Assembly: GCA_016191145.1 (NCBI GenBank)
Contig: JACPPD010000009.1
Location: 1 to 64,000 of the forward strand
Direction: 5' to 3'
Length of the DNA stretch: 64,000 bases
Source of the DNA: Ignavibacteria bacterium
GTDB lineage: Bacteria; Bacteroidota; Ignavibacteria; Kapaibacteriales; Kapaibacteriaceae
Made by a program: the position numbers and the translations under genes. Under the pieces are notes generated by a model that was given only the letters and a program-made list of their open reading frames with translations, was not told where the DNA came from and searched no databases. Each line of letters starts with the position of its first letter. The stretch's first letter is position 1. This document shows positions 44,688-55,252 of this stretch, piece after piece.

Positions 44688-44990
44688 TTAGTCCTCAGCT
44701 CCTTCGCCAGCAACGATGTCGATCGATTGCCCTTCTTTCAGCGTGACGTAAGCCTTCTTCTTCAGATTGGTTTTACCAATCTGTACTCCTCTGCGTGTAG
44801 CACGCTTCTTTACTTTTCCTTTTATGCGAACGGTGCGAATGCTCACGGGATCTACGTCGAACATCTTCCGTATCGCATCACGAATCATGTATTTGTTAGC
44901 ATTTGGAGCGACTTCGAAAACATATTGCCGGTTTGCGGCAAGCTTTGTTGCCTTTTCGGTGATAACAGGTTTTTTAAGAATAGTTATCAC
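44688..44990 (-). CDS. rplW: 50S ribosomal protein L23
   Basis: A 100-residue L23, docking site for trigger factor and SRP at the tunnel exit: [40 protein letters not shown]. It overlaps rplD by 4 bp (ATGA), implying coupled translation. Confidence 0.97.
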   Translation of the reverse strand: MITILKKPVITEKATKLAANRQYVFEVAPNANKYMIRDAIRKMFDVDPVSIRTVRIKGKVKKRATRRGVQIGKTNLKKKAYVTLKEGQSIDIVAGEGAED

Positions 44991-45634
44991 TGTTCCACTC
45001 CCGTTGCTTCTTCTCCAAACGATTTTTCAAGTGTGCTTAATGCGCTTTTGAAGATCACCAAGACGCCGTGGTTCAGAACATCGTATGCAGAGATCTTATC
45101 TGCAGGGAAAGTTGTAAGCCCTTCGATATTTCTTGCCGAAAGCACAATGCTCGTATCTGCCTGCGGCAGCAGCATAAGAACCTTACGGCCGCCAACGTTG
45201 AGTGCCGACAATACAGAGGCAACTTCCTTGGTACGAGGTTTATCCATCGAGAAGTCTTCAACTACCACTACACTGTTCTCGCGGGCGCGAAGAGAAAGCG
45301 CTGACTTCCGAGCAAGACGCTTAACCTTGATTGGCAGATCTGCATGATAGGGGTGCGGCTGCGGTCCAAAAATGATTCCACCACCAGGCATGAGAGGAGA
45401 TCGGCTAGAGCCACGGCGCGCTCCGCCCGTTCCCTTCTGTTTGAACGGCTTCTTACCGCCGCCGCGCACTTCGGAACGAGTCTTGGTTTTATGTGTGCCC
45501 TGGCGCCTGTTAGTCAGATACGCTCTCACTGCCAAATACATGGCGTGCTCGTTAGGCTCGATACCGAAAACGGAACCTGGCAGCTCTACAGAGCCGACCT
45601 TTGATCCGTCTTTCGAATGAACATCCACAGTCAT
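44987..45634 (-). CDS. rplD: 50S ribosomal protein L4
   Basis: A 215-residue L4. The tunnel loop carries QGTHKTKTRSEVRGGGKKPF, QKGTGGARRGSSRSPLMPGG and FGPQPH. The C-terminal half (KVLMLLPQADTSIVLSARNI) is typical. In enterobacteria L4 autoregulates the S10 operon; no equivalent leader structure can be judged here. Confidence 0.97.
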   Translation of the reverse strand: MTVDVHSKDGSKVGSVELPGSVFGIEPNEHAMYLAVRAYLTNRRQGTHKTKTRSEVRGGGKKPFKQKGTGGARRGSSRSPLMPGGGIIFGPQPHPYHADLPIKVKRLARKSALSLRARENSVVVVEDFSMDKPRTKEVASVLSALNVGGRKVLMLLPQADTSIVLSARNIEGLTTFPADKISAYDVLNHGVLVIFKSALSTLEKSFGEEATGVEQ

Positions 45635-45648
45635 GGCGATTTTTCTAA

Positions 45649-46269
45649 TTACATCTTCACAATTTCAACAACAGCATTGTGCGCACCTGGCACACTGCCC
45701 TTTACGATGATCAGGTTTTCGTCAGGAACAATCATCATCACCGTCAGGTTGCGGACAGTTGTCCGGGTTCCGCCCATCCGTCCGGCCATCTTCATCCCTT
45801 TGAATACTCGAGATGGATACGACGATGAACCGATAGAGCCTGGAGCACGCGGACGATCGCTCTGACCGTGTGTAGCCATTCCAACGCCACCGAAGTGATG
45901 CCGCCTGACTACTCCCTGGAATCCTTTTCCCTTGCTGCTGGCAGATACCTTGATTCTGTCTCCAACCTGGAAGGCTTCAACCGTAAGGATATCTCCGTTA
46001 GTAACCTGATCGACAAGCTGGCGGAATTCCTTAAGGTGCCGTACCGGCGCAACGGAATTCTTAGCAAAATGCCCCGATAAAGGACGTTTCACTTTCCGCT
46101 CTTCAATCGGCGAGAAACCTATTTGGACAGCCGCATAGCCATCATTTTCTTTTGTTTTTACCTGCACGACCGGACATGGACCAGCTTCTATCACAGTACA
46201 AGGCACGAACTGTCCGTCCTCTGTGTAGATGCTCGTCATTCCGAGCTTGCGTCCAAGAATTGCACTCAT
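45649..46269 (-). CDS. rplC: 50S ribosomal protein L3
   Basis: A 206-residue L3: MSAILGRKLGMTSIYTEDGQ, GDRIKVSASSKGKGFQGVVR, HHFGGVGMATHGQSDRPRAP, then GRMGGTRTTVRNLTVMMIV. ATG at 46269 has AGGAG eleven bases upstream; a GTG four codons earlier overlaps that site and is less likely. Confidence 0.97.
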   Translation of the reverse strand: MSAILGRKLGMTSIYTEDGQFVPCTVIEAGPCPVVQVKTKENDGYAAVQIGFSPIEERKVKRPLSGHFAKNSVAPVRHLKEFRQLVDQVTNGDILTVEAFQVGDRIKVSASSKGKGFQGVVRRHHFGGVGMATHGQSDRPRAPGSIGSSSYPSRVFKGMKMAGRMGGTRTTVRNLTVMMIVPDENLIIVKGSVPGAHNAVVEIVKM

Positions 46270-46283
46270 TGATCTCGACACTC

Positions 46284-46592
46284 CTAGACTTTCACTTCCA
46301 CATCAACACCGGCTGGCAGCTCGAGGCGCATCAGGGCATCGATGGTTTTTTGAGTTGAACTGAAGATGTCTATCAAGCGCTTGTGTACCCGTGCTTCGAA
46401 CTGTTCGCGTGATTTTTTATCGACGTGCGGCGAGCGCAGTACGGTATATACCGACCTCTCGGTAGGCAATGGAATTGGTCCCGAAATAACGGCACCTGTT
46501 TGCTTAACCGTTCTTACAATCCGTTCCGCAGACCGATCGATCAGATTATGATCGTACGAGCGAAGTTTTATCCGAATACGTTGTGTTGACAC
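46284..46592 (-). CDS. rpsJ: 30S ribosomal protein S10
   Basis: A 102-residue S10 (NusE): [60 protein letters not shown]. Besides its ribosomal role it joins NusB in antitermination. It follows tuf by 35 bp. Confidence 0.98.
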   Translation of the reverse strand: MSTQRIRIKLRSYDHNLIDRSAERIVRTVKQTGAVISGPIPLPTERSVYTVLRSPHVDKKSREQFEARVHKRLIDIFSSTQKTIDALMRLELPAGVDVEVKV

Positions 46593-46627
46593 TCGAAAGA
46601 TCTCCCTTTTGGAAGTACGTTTTTTCC

Positions 46628-47833
46628 TTATTCTACAACTGCTGTTACTACGCCTGCACCCACTGTTCTGCCCCCTTCACGAATTGCGAAACGGAGACCG
46701 TCTTCCATTGCTACCGGTGTGATGAGTTCTACTTCGAGATTGTCGACGTTATCGCCGGGCATGATCATCTCAACGCCTGACGGTAGGTTGAGAACGCCCG
46801 TAACATCGGTTGTGCGGAAGTAAAACTGCGGCCGATAACCGTTGAAGAATGGCGTGTGACGTCCACCTTCATCTTTTGTAAGCACGTATGCCTGCGCCTT
46901 GAACTTGTGGTGCGGCGTAATGGAGCCTGGTTTGGAAATAACCATTCCACGTTCCAGCTCTTCTTTGTCTACACCTCGAAGCAGCAATCCTACGTTGTCG
47001 CCTGCACGGCCTTCGTCGAGCAGCTTGCGGAACATTTCAATGCCCGTTACTGTGGACTTCTTTTGCAGGCCGAAGCCAACAATTTCCACTTCTTCGTTTA
47101 CCTTAACGATACCGCGTTCAATTCTTCCAGTACCTACCGTGCCCCGACCGGTAATTGAGAATACATCTTCTACCGGCATGAGGAAGGGCTTGTCTACGTC
47201 GCGAATCGGCGTCGGGATATAGCTATCAACGGCATCCATCAGTTCGTAAATACATTGAAGATCTGCATGGTCCCCGCCGGCGCCTTCGGCAGCGGCATCG
47301 AGAGCTTTCAACGCCGAGCCCTTGATTATTGGGATTTCGTCGCCGGGAAATTCGTATTTGGTCAGCAGTTCGCGTATTTCGAGCTCAACGAGGTCTACCA
47401 GCTCAGGATCTGCGATATCGATTTTGTTCATGAACACAACGATTCGCGGCACGCCAACCTGACGGGCAAGGAGGATATGCTCTCGCGTTTGCGGCATCGG
47501 TCCGTCCGTTGCAGCCACAACGAGTATGGCTCCGTCCATCTGCGCAGCGCCAGTGATCATGTTTTTCACATAATCGGCGTGACCGGGGCAGTCTACGTGG
47601 GCGTAGTGACGGTTTGCCGTCTCATATTCCACGTGGGCCGTCGCAATCGTGATTCCACGCGCCTTTTCTTCAGGCGCATTGTCGATTGAATCAAATGTGC
47701 GCTTTTCTGCGAGGCCTTTGGCAGCCAACGACATCGTGATGGCAGCCGTAAGGGTGGTCTTGCCATGATCTACGTGACCGATTGTTCCTACGTTCACGTG
47801 TGGTTTATTGCGCTCAAATTTTTCTTTGGCCAT
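46628..47833 (-). CDS. tuf: elongation factor Tu
   Basis: A 401-residue EF-Tu delivering aminoacyl-tRNA. G1 [10 protein letters not shown] near residue 19, the switch I region [18 protein letters not shown]3 [13 protein letters not shown]4 [12 protein letters not shown] and G5 GSALKAL are intact. Domains 2 and 3 are complete ([28 protein letters not shown]). A few extra residues (AAEGAGGDH) sit after G5. Only one tuf is in the window, downstream of fusA by about 176 bp. Confidence 0.98.
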   Translation of the reverse strand: MAKEKFERNKPHVNVGTIGHVDHGKTTLTAAITMSLAAKGLAEKRTFDSIDNAPEEKARGITIATAHVEYETANRHYAHVDCPGHADYVKNMITGAAQMDGAILVVAATDGPMPQTREHILLARQVGVPRIVVFMNKIDIADPELVDLVELEIRELLTKYEFPGDEIPIIKGSALKALDAAAEGAGGDHADLQCIYELMDAVDSYIPTPIRDVDKPFLMPVEDVFSITGRGTVGTGRIERGIVKVNEEVEIVGFGLQKKSTVTGIEMFRKLLDEGRAGDNVGLLLRGVDKEELERGMVISKPGSITPHHKFKAQAYVLTKDEGGRHTPFFNGYRPQFYFRTTDVTGVLNLPSGVEMIMPGDNVDNLEVELITPVAMEDGLRFAIREGGRTVGAGVVTAVVE

Positions 47834-48009
47834 AATGCAAACTCCTCGTTGCTTTAGGGGTTTGAAGGTTGATTATTACAAAACAAACGTCGTTTTCGGG
47901 ACAGAAAATAAAGTTACGGAAACTTTACGACATGTACACAAAAACACACCTCGCCGATGCCGTATCCAGTGTGGATTCAGCCGGAGCAGTATTAATCGTT
48001 GCTGTCCGC

Positions 48010-50067
<2,058 letters not shown>

Positions 50068-50115
50068 AGTCGTCGGTTTTATAACCCGGTAATCTGTCAA
50101 AGAACAACTGGATGG

Positions 50116-50583
50116 TTACCAGCGGAAGTGCGAGAACGCCCTGTTAGCGTCAGCCATGCGATGCATTTCGTCGCGACGTTTAATTGCGCCCCCTTCACCA
50201 TTAGCTGCAGCCAGCAATTCAGCGGCAAGTTTCGAAGCCATGGTGTGGTCGCGCCGCTCCGAAGCATATTTTTTTATCCAGCGGATTGCGAGTGCAACGC
50301 GTCGTTCTTCACGGACCTCCATAGGAACCTGATAGGTAGCGCCACCGACACGGCGGGGGCGAATTTCGATAGACGGTGCAGCATTCTGAAGCGCCTTACG
50401 GAAGACTTCGATGGGATCTTGTTCAGTTTTTTTAGCAATGATCTCCAACGCACCGTACACGAGCGACCGTGCGATTGCTTTTTTACCCTGATCCATGATG
50501 TTATTCACGAACCTGGCAAGGATTACATCGTTAAACCGAGGGTCGGCTGCCACACGACGTTTATCTGTATTTTTCTTTCTCAT
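50116..50583 (-). CDS. rpsG: 30S ribosomal protein S7
   Basis: A 155-residue S7: DPRFNDVILARFVNNIMDQG, ALQNAAPSIEIRPRRVGGAT, YQVPMEVREERRVALAIRWI and the C-terminal HRMADANRAFSHFRW. Initiator of 30S head assembly, directly after rpsL. Confidence 0.98.
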   Translation of the reverse strand: MRKKNTDKRRVAADPRFNDVILARFVNNIMDQGKKAIARSLVYGALEIIAKKTEQDPIEVFRKALQNAAPSIEIRPRRVGGATYQVPMEVREERRVALAIRWIKKYASERRDHTMASKLAAELLAAANGEGGAIKRRDEMHRMADANRAFSHFRW

Positions 50584-50633
50584 GCAAAATCAACAATTCT
50601 CAATGATCAATTTTTTTACTTAGTGCAGATTTA

Positions 50634-51026
50634 TCACTTCTTTGCAGGAGCGCCTGCTTTGGGCTTCTTAGCGCCATACTTTGAGCGAGCCTGTTTACGG
50701 TTTGCAACGCCCTGTGTATCGGCAGAGCCTCGCACAATGTGATAGCGAACGCCGGGCAGATCTTTTACCCGACCGCCGCGAATTAGAACAATGGAGTGTT
50801 CCTGAAGGTTATGTCCTTCACCGGGGATATATGCCGTCACTTCGATATGATTCGTCAGGCGCACGCGAGCCACCTTGCGCAGTGCAGAATTAGGTTTTTT
50901 TGGTGTGGTTGTATACACACGCGTACACACGCCGCGTTTCTGCGGGCACGCCTGCAGCGCAGGGGACTTACTTTTCACCTTAACTACGAGACGTCCTTTA
51001 CGTACTAACTGACTAATCGTCGGCAT
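50634..51026 (-). CDS. rpsL: 30S ribosomal protein S12
   Basis: A 130-residue S12 at the decoding centre. The loop [19 protein letters not shown] has the Lys residues altered in streptomycin-resistant mutants still as wild type, and [20 protein letters not shown] is intact. First gene of the str-S10-spc-alpha unit; rpoC, its usual upstream neighbour, is about 10 kb away. Confidence 0.98.
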   Translation of the reverse strand: MPTISQLVRKGRLVVKVKSKSPALQACPQKRGVCTRVYTTTPKKPNSALRKVARVRLTNHIEVTAYIPGEGHNLQEHSIVLIRGGRVKDLPGVRYHIVRGSADTQGVANRKQARSKYGAKKPKAGAPAKK

Positions 51027-51138
51027 GTATTCCAGCCTTTAAGTTCATTTGGATGATAATTAGACAATTCGTGCCGCCTGAGGAAACCTCGGCGGCGGTA
51101 GAGCCGACAAAAATAGTAAAAAAACGTCCGCGAATACG

Positions 51139-51166
51139 ATGCCGGGTATCAAGAGATACCCGGCAT
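51139..51166. repeat. GCCGGGTATC palindrome copy 1
   Basis: Perfect 12-bp inverted repeat ATGCCGGGTATC / GATACCCGGCAT around the loop AAGA, 113 bp upstream of rpsL. Two near-identical copies occur at 52024-52061 and 52086-52113. Confidence 0.88.
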
Positions 51167-51305
51167 GGCAAAAAATTAGATTGATGCCAGGTGTCCGTAA
51201 TACCCGGCATGGTGGATCAAAACGCAATTACACGATTGCCCGGTTGACAATCTGAGCACACGTAATCGCAAGACAACTTTGGACTGAAGGATGACATCTG
51301 TGAAT

Positions 51306-51407
51306 CTGCCGGGTAAGTTGCCGGGAGACATATGCTGCCGGGTAAGTTGCCGGGAGACATATGCTGCCGGGTAAGTTGCCGGGAGGCATATGCTGCCGGG
51401 TAAGTTG
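51306..51407 (+). repeat. 29-bp tandem repeat array B (GCCGGG family)
   Basis: Three and a half contiguous units of CTGCCGGGTAAG + TTGCCGGGAGACATATG (29 bp), the last unit with one change. No spacers, so not a CRISPR. Same unit as arrays A and C. Confidence 0.92.
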
Positions 51408-51568
51408 TACAAGTTGTACGGAAATATCTGCCGTTAGACAAATACCGCAAATGAGATGTAGCCAGATATCGGTAGGCGTATTCCTCAGCGAGTGGACAAC
51501 AGAAAGATCTCTGCTATCCATGCCCCTTGACAACTACCGCTAAAAAATGACTTTCGCAGCACCCCTGA

Positions 51569-51868
51569 CTACTCGACAATTGTAAAAATCTCTCTTCTTC
51601 CCGACTCAATCAGGGGCACCAATGTTTTGTGATACCACTCACCCCATTTCGGGTCACTGATGTTCGACATTGCTGTTTCATAGGCAGTGAGATTATCGTA
51701 TGTGCTTTCCATCACAAATGTGTAGGCGTCGCCGACCAGATCTGCAAGCACTCGCATCTCCGACATACCTGCGGCTGCCTCCATCATTTTCTTTCCCTCA
51801 GCCATAGCTTCTTTAAAGGGGCGAGCCATACCGTATTTCAGGTGGAAAATGTCGCGGACAAGAATCAT
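51569..51868 (-). CDS. NIPSNAP-like small dimeric alpha/beta-barrel protein
   Basis: The 99-residue product (ILVRDIFHLKYGMARPFKEA, LVGDAYTFVMESTYDNLTAY, WGEWYHKTLVPLIESGRREI) has the pattern of dimeric alpha/beta-barrel proteins of the NIPSNAP/ABM kind: beta strand, helix, then W-x-x-x-Y near the end. Such proteins may be small oxygenases or structural; no active site can be assigned. It stands alone between repeat clusters. Confidence 0.6.
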   Translation of the reverse strand: MILVRDIFHLKYGMARPFKEAMAEGKKMMEAAAGMSEMRVLADLVGDAYTFVMESTYDNLTAYETAMSNISDPKWGEWYHKTLVPLIESGRREIFTIVE

Positions 51869-52023
51869 AAACTCTCCGAATGTGTTGGTAGGAAGAATGT
51901 CACCTTCAGCTTCGATCCCGAATTTCGGAAGACTTGGGATAAATCACAACATCAGACCCTAGGGCTGGAACTGGACAGAGTCGACAACGTGGCAGGTTTG
52001 AATTCAGGTAAGATGACAAATGA

Positions 52024-52061
52024 CCACGATGCCGGGTATCAAGAGATACCCGGCATCGTGG
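52024..52061. repeat. GCCGGGTATC palindrome copy 2
   Basis: The longest member: 17-bp perfect arms, CCACGATGCCGGGTATC and its complement, around AAGA. Confidence 0.9.
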
Positions 52062-52085
52062 TAAATCTCAAAAATCCGCATGTCC

Positions 52086-52113
52086 ATGCCGGGTATCAAG
52101 AGATACCCGGCAT
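52086..52113. repeat. GCCGGGTATC palindrome copy 3
   Basis: 12-bp perfect arms around AAGA, 62 bp after copy 2. The central 28 bp are identical to the other copies, while flanks differ. Confidence 0.9.
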
Positions 52114-52142
52114 CGTGATAAAAATTGTATTTTGAAATGTCC

Positions 52143-52153
52143 GGGGGGGGGGG
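52143..52153 (+). repeat. eleven-base G homopolymer
   Basis: G11 about 100 bp upstream of the start of the Cys-rich secreted protein. At this distance it could lie in or near the promoter and vary in length. Confidence 0.85.
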
Positions 52154-52252
52154 TAAATTCAGTGAGGTAAAATTAAAACTCGAGGAATCGCCCGCAAAAG
52201 GTAAGGCCATTGTGTGTTCTAATCTCAGGTTAACACTTATAGGAGGAAAGTA

Positions 52253-52975
52253 ATGGCATACTCATTTCTAAAGTGCATGATTTCTATTTGCGCGGTCGCT
52301 CTCTGTCTTGTTCATACCGCGTCTTCACAGGGATGTGATTGCCAAAACTACTTCCCACCATGCCCACCCCCTGAAGCAGCATGCAGTAGCCCATACAACC
52401 AGGGTACCTGGCAGAGCGGTACGATGGATGTTCCTTTAGATTACGATGGTATTCAATGCAATGTTAAAGTGTATTTCTGTGGCAGGAATCTAACTGCAAC
52501 ATCATGCGAAAAGGCTCCATATGATGTAAGTTGTGAATATAAACTGACGAAGGTATGTTTCCCTCAGGAATGTGGCATAGTTGACTGTTTTGATGTTGAA
52601 TGGAATGGTGTTTTTCAGAATTTGCTGATAACCATTGCTAAAGCCAATCCACTAAATCATTTTGTAGGGAGGTCTGGTAATTGGCCAGGGTATAAGACTG
52701 CGTGGAAACTGAGTTTCCCCGAGTGTATTCGCTGTACCATCGATCCCGTTTCTGGTTGTACAACCGTTGAAAAATGTAATCCACGCTTTGAAAGTTCATG
52801 TTGGAGTTGGTACGAGGCCTATAAATGTGATGCTTGCCCTACCTCAATTCCCTCATGCACCATTCCCTGCCCAGACCCCACCACTATCCAACTATCGTAT
52901 ATTCCCGCATCCTCTGATGAGGACGGTTTTACATGTCCACAGCAAACACCTCCATGCATTCACTGCGGGTTTTAA
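52253..52975 (+). CDS. cysteine-rich secreted protein of unknown function
   Basis: A 240-residue exported protein with a signal peptide (MISICAVALCLVHTASS). The mature part has about two dozen cysteines, clustered near the N-terminus (GCDCQNYFPPCPPPEAAC) and C-terminus (KCDACPTSIPSCTIPCPD), implying many disulfides. No sorting domain or known family is recognised. An excellent AGGAGG ribosome site precedes the ATG. It overlaps the next gene by 43 bp, so the two are probably made together and may interact on the surface. Confidence 0.8.
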   Translation: MAYSFLKCMISICAVALCLVHTASSQGCDCQNYFPPCPPPEAACSSPYNQGTWQSGTMDVPLDYDGIQCNVKVYFCGRNLTATSCEKAPYDVSCEYKLTKVCFPQECGIVDCFDVEWNGVFQNLLITIAKANPLNHFVGRSGNWPGYKTAWKLSFPECIRCTIDPVSGCTTVEKCNPRFESSCWSWYEAYKCDACPTSIPSCTIPCPDPTTIQLSYIPASSDEDGFTCPQQTPPCIHCGF

Positions 52976-55200
52976 ATAGGGCTTTTTACCTGTGGCTTTG
53001 TTTGTCGGTTGCTATCGTTGTTATTACACCGAGGGCACACGGTAAACAATTGGATTTCACAGAAGTGGTTTATCCGGAAGCACCATATTTACTGACCAAC
53101 CTTGTCAAATCTTCTCAGAATATCTGGTGTCATTATTCCGGACAGGGTGCTTCTGTATATGATCCACAATCTGCCACGTGGAAGCAGGTCGCACAGTATA
53201 GCGAGCGCGATCGTTTAATTAATTCTTGTGCCTTTGGAAATGGAAATCTGGCAACAATCAGATCGTCCGGCAAGATTGAGATTGCCACTCCCGATGGTAC
53301 AACCTTATTTAATTCACTTCCGGACGTTAAACAATCTTATAGTTTAGTTTCACTAAACGACACTTCATTGCTTGTAGCTTGTGTTGTATCCGCAAGAAAT
53401 GAAGCTCAGACTTTTATTGTAAGTAAGAGCGCCGTAATACAAATGGAATCGATTAACGTAGATAGTGCCATCGGCTATCTGATTTTTTCAAATGTTGCAA
53501 ATTGTTCAGCGCCTGTATTAACCGTGGTCTTAAGTTGGACTTTTGGTGGAGATACGTTGTCGTTTGTACCCGATCTCGAAACACTGTCTTGGCGGAAATT
53601 GCCTAAATCCTATAAAAATTACGACGTATTAAATTTCGATAATTATTCCGTTTGGTTGAATCCCCGAAGTGGGAACGTCTATCGTCGCGACTCTTGCAAT
53701 GGCGAAGACAGTTTACTAACAACAGTGCCAAGAATCAACCGCTTAGAACGTTTGAGTTCCGGCCAAATCATTGGATGGGTTCAAAGTTCTGAGGATACCA
53801 ACAGCCCGTTGTTTTATGTATCTAATGATTCTGGAAAGACGTTTACTGAAGATGTCAGGTTCTCACAGTTAACAGGTAGAATATCCAACATCGTCGACGC
53901 GGATGACGGCAGTATTCTGATTTCAATTAAATCGAAAATATTCCTCTACCGGCAGGGAGAAATTAATGTAATACCAAATCCTACCGGTATTTTATGGGAT
54001 TTCAGGTCTTCGTTATCAAGATACCTGGACGATGACATCGTATTAACTGTCCCTCGCGTTCCAAGGTCATATCCGATCCTTGATGTGAATACATTAGAGT
54101 GGAAGGCAGCAAAATATCGCAATGGTGATGAGTTCCAAATTCAAAGACACAGGGTTTTAGGAAAGAATGCAGTGGTTAGCGATGGAGTTTACAATGCTCT
54201 TGTTTCGACAGAATATGATACTGTAAGACCCATTCTCGATGAAAAGGGATTGCCCGTTTATAGTGTTTTGTCTGATGCAATTCCCATCAGTGACACAGAA
54301 TCCTATGTTTCGATTAATGAAAAATGGTACTCGGTGAACTTGAACACTGGTATGGCCACAAAGCTGGTAATTGATTGGCCAAAGAATGTCCTTGGCAATT
54401 ATGCCATTCCCACAGTTACGTGTGTGTTTGATGGGGTGCAGAGAAGGATTCTTACAGCGACTTCGATGACGTGGAGTCTTTATGATGATGAAAATGATTC
54501 TTTGATCACATTTTATGACAGATATGGATTCCTCGCTTCCACTGACAATGGGCGCACCTGGGAAATGTCGAATAATGGAATCGGTAAGAATATTTACAGT
54601 TGGGATATGAAACAGCGGGGTGATACAGTATATGCACTTACAAGCTATGCAATGGATAAATTAGTAACTTTAACAAGAGCTGCTGTTTATAAAAGCTTTG
54701 ACCAGGGTCGAACATGGACATTATGCTGGGTGTTACCAAATGGGTTAACAAACCCTATGACACTGGAAATCGATCCCAGAGGTTTTGTTTATGTTGCCGG
54801 AGGCGCCCTTGCCTATTCATCCGACAAAGGTGAGACGTGGGAACTGATTAACGGACCGTGGGCCGACAGCGAAAGAGTTTACAGTTGTTTGGTTACCGAT
54901 GAGGGCAAGATGTTTGTTGCAACCGGATATCAACTGTTTCAGACACAATTAGTCTCCTCGGTTACAGACGACAAAAGTGAGCATGCATTGAAGCCTGATC
55001 TTTACTGGGACGGTAATTACCTGAAGATTGCTCCATCGGGCGCTACTGATTGTAGGGATATCGCAATGTTCGACTTATATGGCAGAATTATTCAGTTGAC
55101 GCACACGTCCAACGATACCTTTGTGCCCGAGAACAAGTTGATCCAGGGTTTGTACTTCGTAAGAATCTGCAGTAATTCTTATCATATATTTATTGAGTAA
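52933..55200 (+). CDS. T9SS-exported beta-propeller (BNR/sortilin-like) protein
   Basis: A 755-residue protein with a signal peptide (FYLWLCLSVAIVVITPRAHG). Repeated propeller-type blades include Asp-box-like motifs such as SNDSGKTFTED, STDNGRTWEMSNNG, SFDQGRTWTLCW and SSDKGETWELINGPW. The C-terminal T9SS sorting domain is IAMFDLYGRIIQLTH ... LIQGLYFVRICSNSYHIFIE. It should be displayed on the cell surface. ATG at 52933 has GAGG seven bases upstream; ATG at 52954 would also give a signal peptide. The 43-bp overlap with the Cys-rich gene suggests a functional pair. Confidence 0.85.
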   Translation: MSTANTSMHSLRVLNRAFYLWLCLSVAIVVITPRAHGKQLDFTEVVYPEAPYLLTNLVKSSQNIWCHYSGQGASVYDPQSATWKQVAQYSERDRLINSCAFGNGNLATIRSSGKIEIATPDGTTLFNSLPDVKQSYSLVSLNDTSLLVACVVSARNEAQTFIVSKSAVIQMESINVDSAIGYLIFSNVANCSAPVLTVVLSWTFGGDTLSFVPDLETLSWRKLPKSYKNYDVLNFDNYSVWLNPRSGNVYRRDSCNGEDSLLTTVPRINRLERLSSGQIIGWVQSSEDTNSPLFYVSNDSGKTFTEDVRFSQLTGRISNIVDADDGSILISIKSKIFLYRQGEINVIPNPTGILWDFRSSLSRYLDDDIVLTVPRVPRSYPILDVNTLEWKAAKYRNGDEFQIQRHRVLGKNAVVSDGVYNALVSTEYDTVRPILDEKGLPVYSVLSDAIPISDTESYVSINEKWYSVNLNTGMATKLVIDWPKNVLGNYAIPTVTCVFDGVQRRILTATSMTWSLYDDENDSLITFYDRYGFLASTDNGRTWEMSNNGIGKNIYSWDMKQRGDTVYALTSYAMDKLVTLTRAAVYKSFDQGRTWTLCWVLPNGLTNPMTLEIDPRGFVYVAGGALAYSSDKGETWELINGPWADSERVYSCLVTDEGKMFVATGYQLFQTQLVSSVTDDKSEHALKPDLYWDGNYLKIAPSGATDCRDIAMFDLYGRIIQLTHTSNDTFVPENKLIQGLYFVRICSNSYHIFIE

Positions 55201-55252
55201 CGGCTGCTCACAATACCTTTATTTAGGGCAACTTTTTTGCCTCTGGCTACCC

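Larger units (their letters stand above)
51027..51568. other. 542-bp non-coding region upstream of rpsL with repeats
   Basis: This region must contain the promoter of the ribosomal superoperon, but no element stands out. It holds one GCCGGGTATC hairpin (51139-51166), a half copy near 51203, tandem repeat array B (51306-51407) and otherwise unassigned sequence. Short open frames across the repeats are artefacts of the 29-bp period. Confidence 0.6.
51869..52252. other. 384-bp non-coding region with two palindromes and a G11 run
   Basis: Between the NIPSNAP-like gene and the Cys-rich protein. Contents are hairpins at 52024-52061 and 52086-52113, an eleven-base G run at 52143-52153, and the strong ribosome site AGGAGGAAAG at 52242-52251 just before the start of the Cys-rich gene. 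Nothing else is recognisable. Confidence 0.6.

Noticed and set aside
51306-51407. CRISPR array
   Set aside because: The 29-bp unit length is suggestive, but units are contiguous with no spacers and no cas genes are present; it is a simple tandem repeat.
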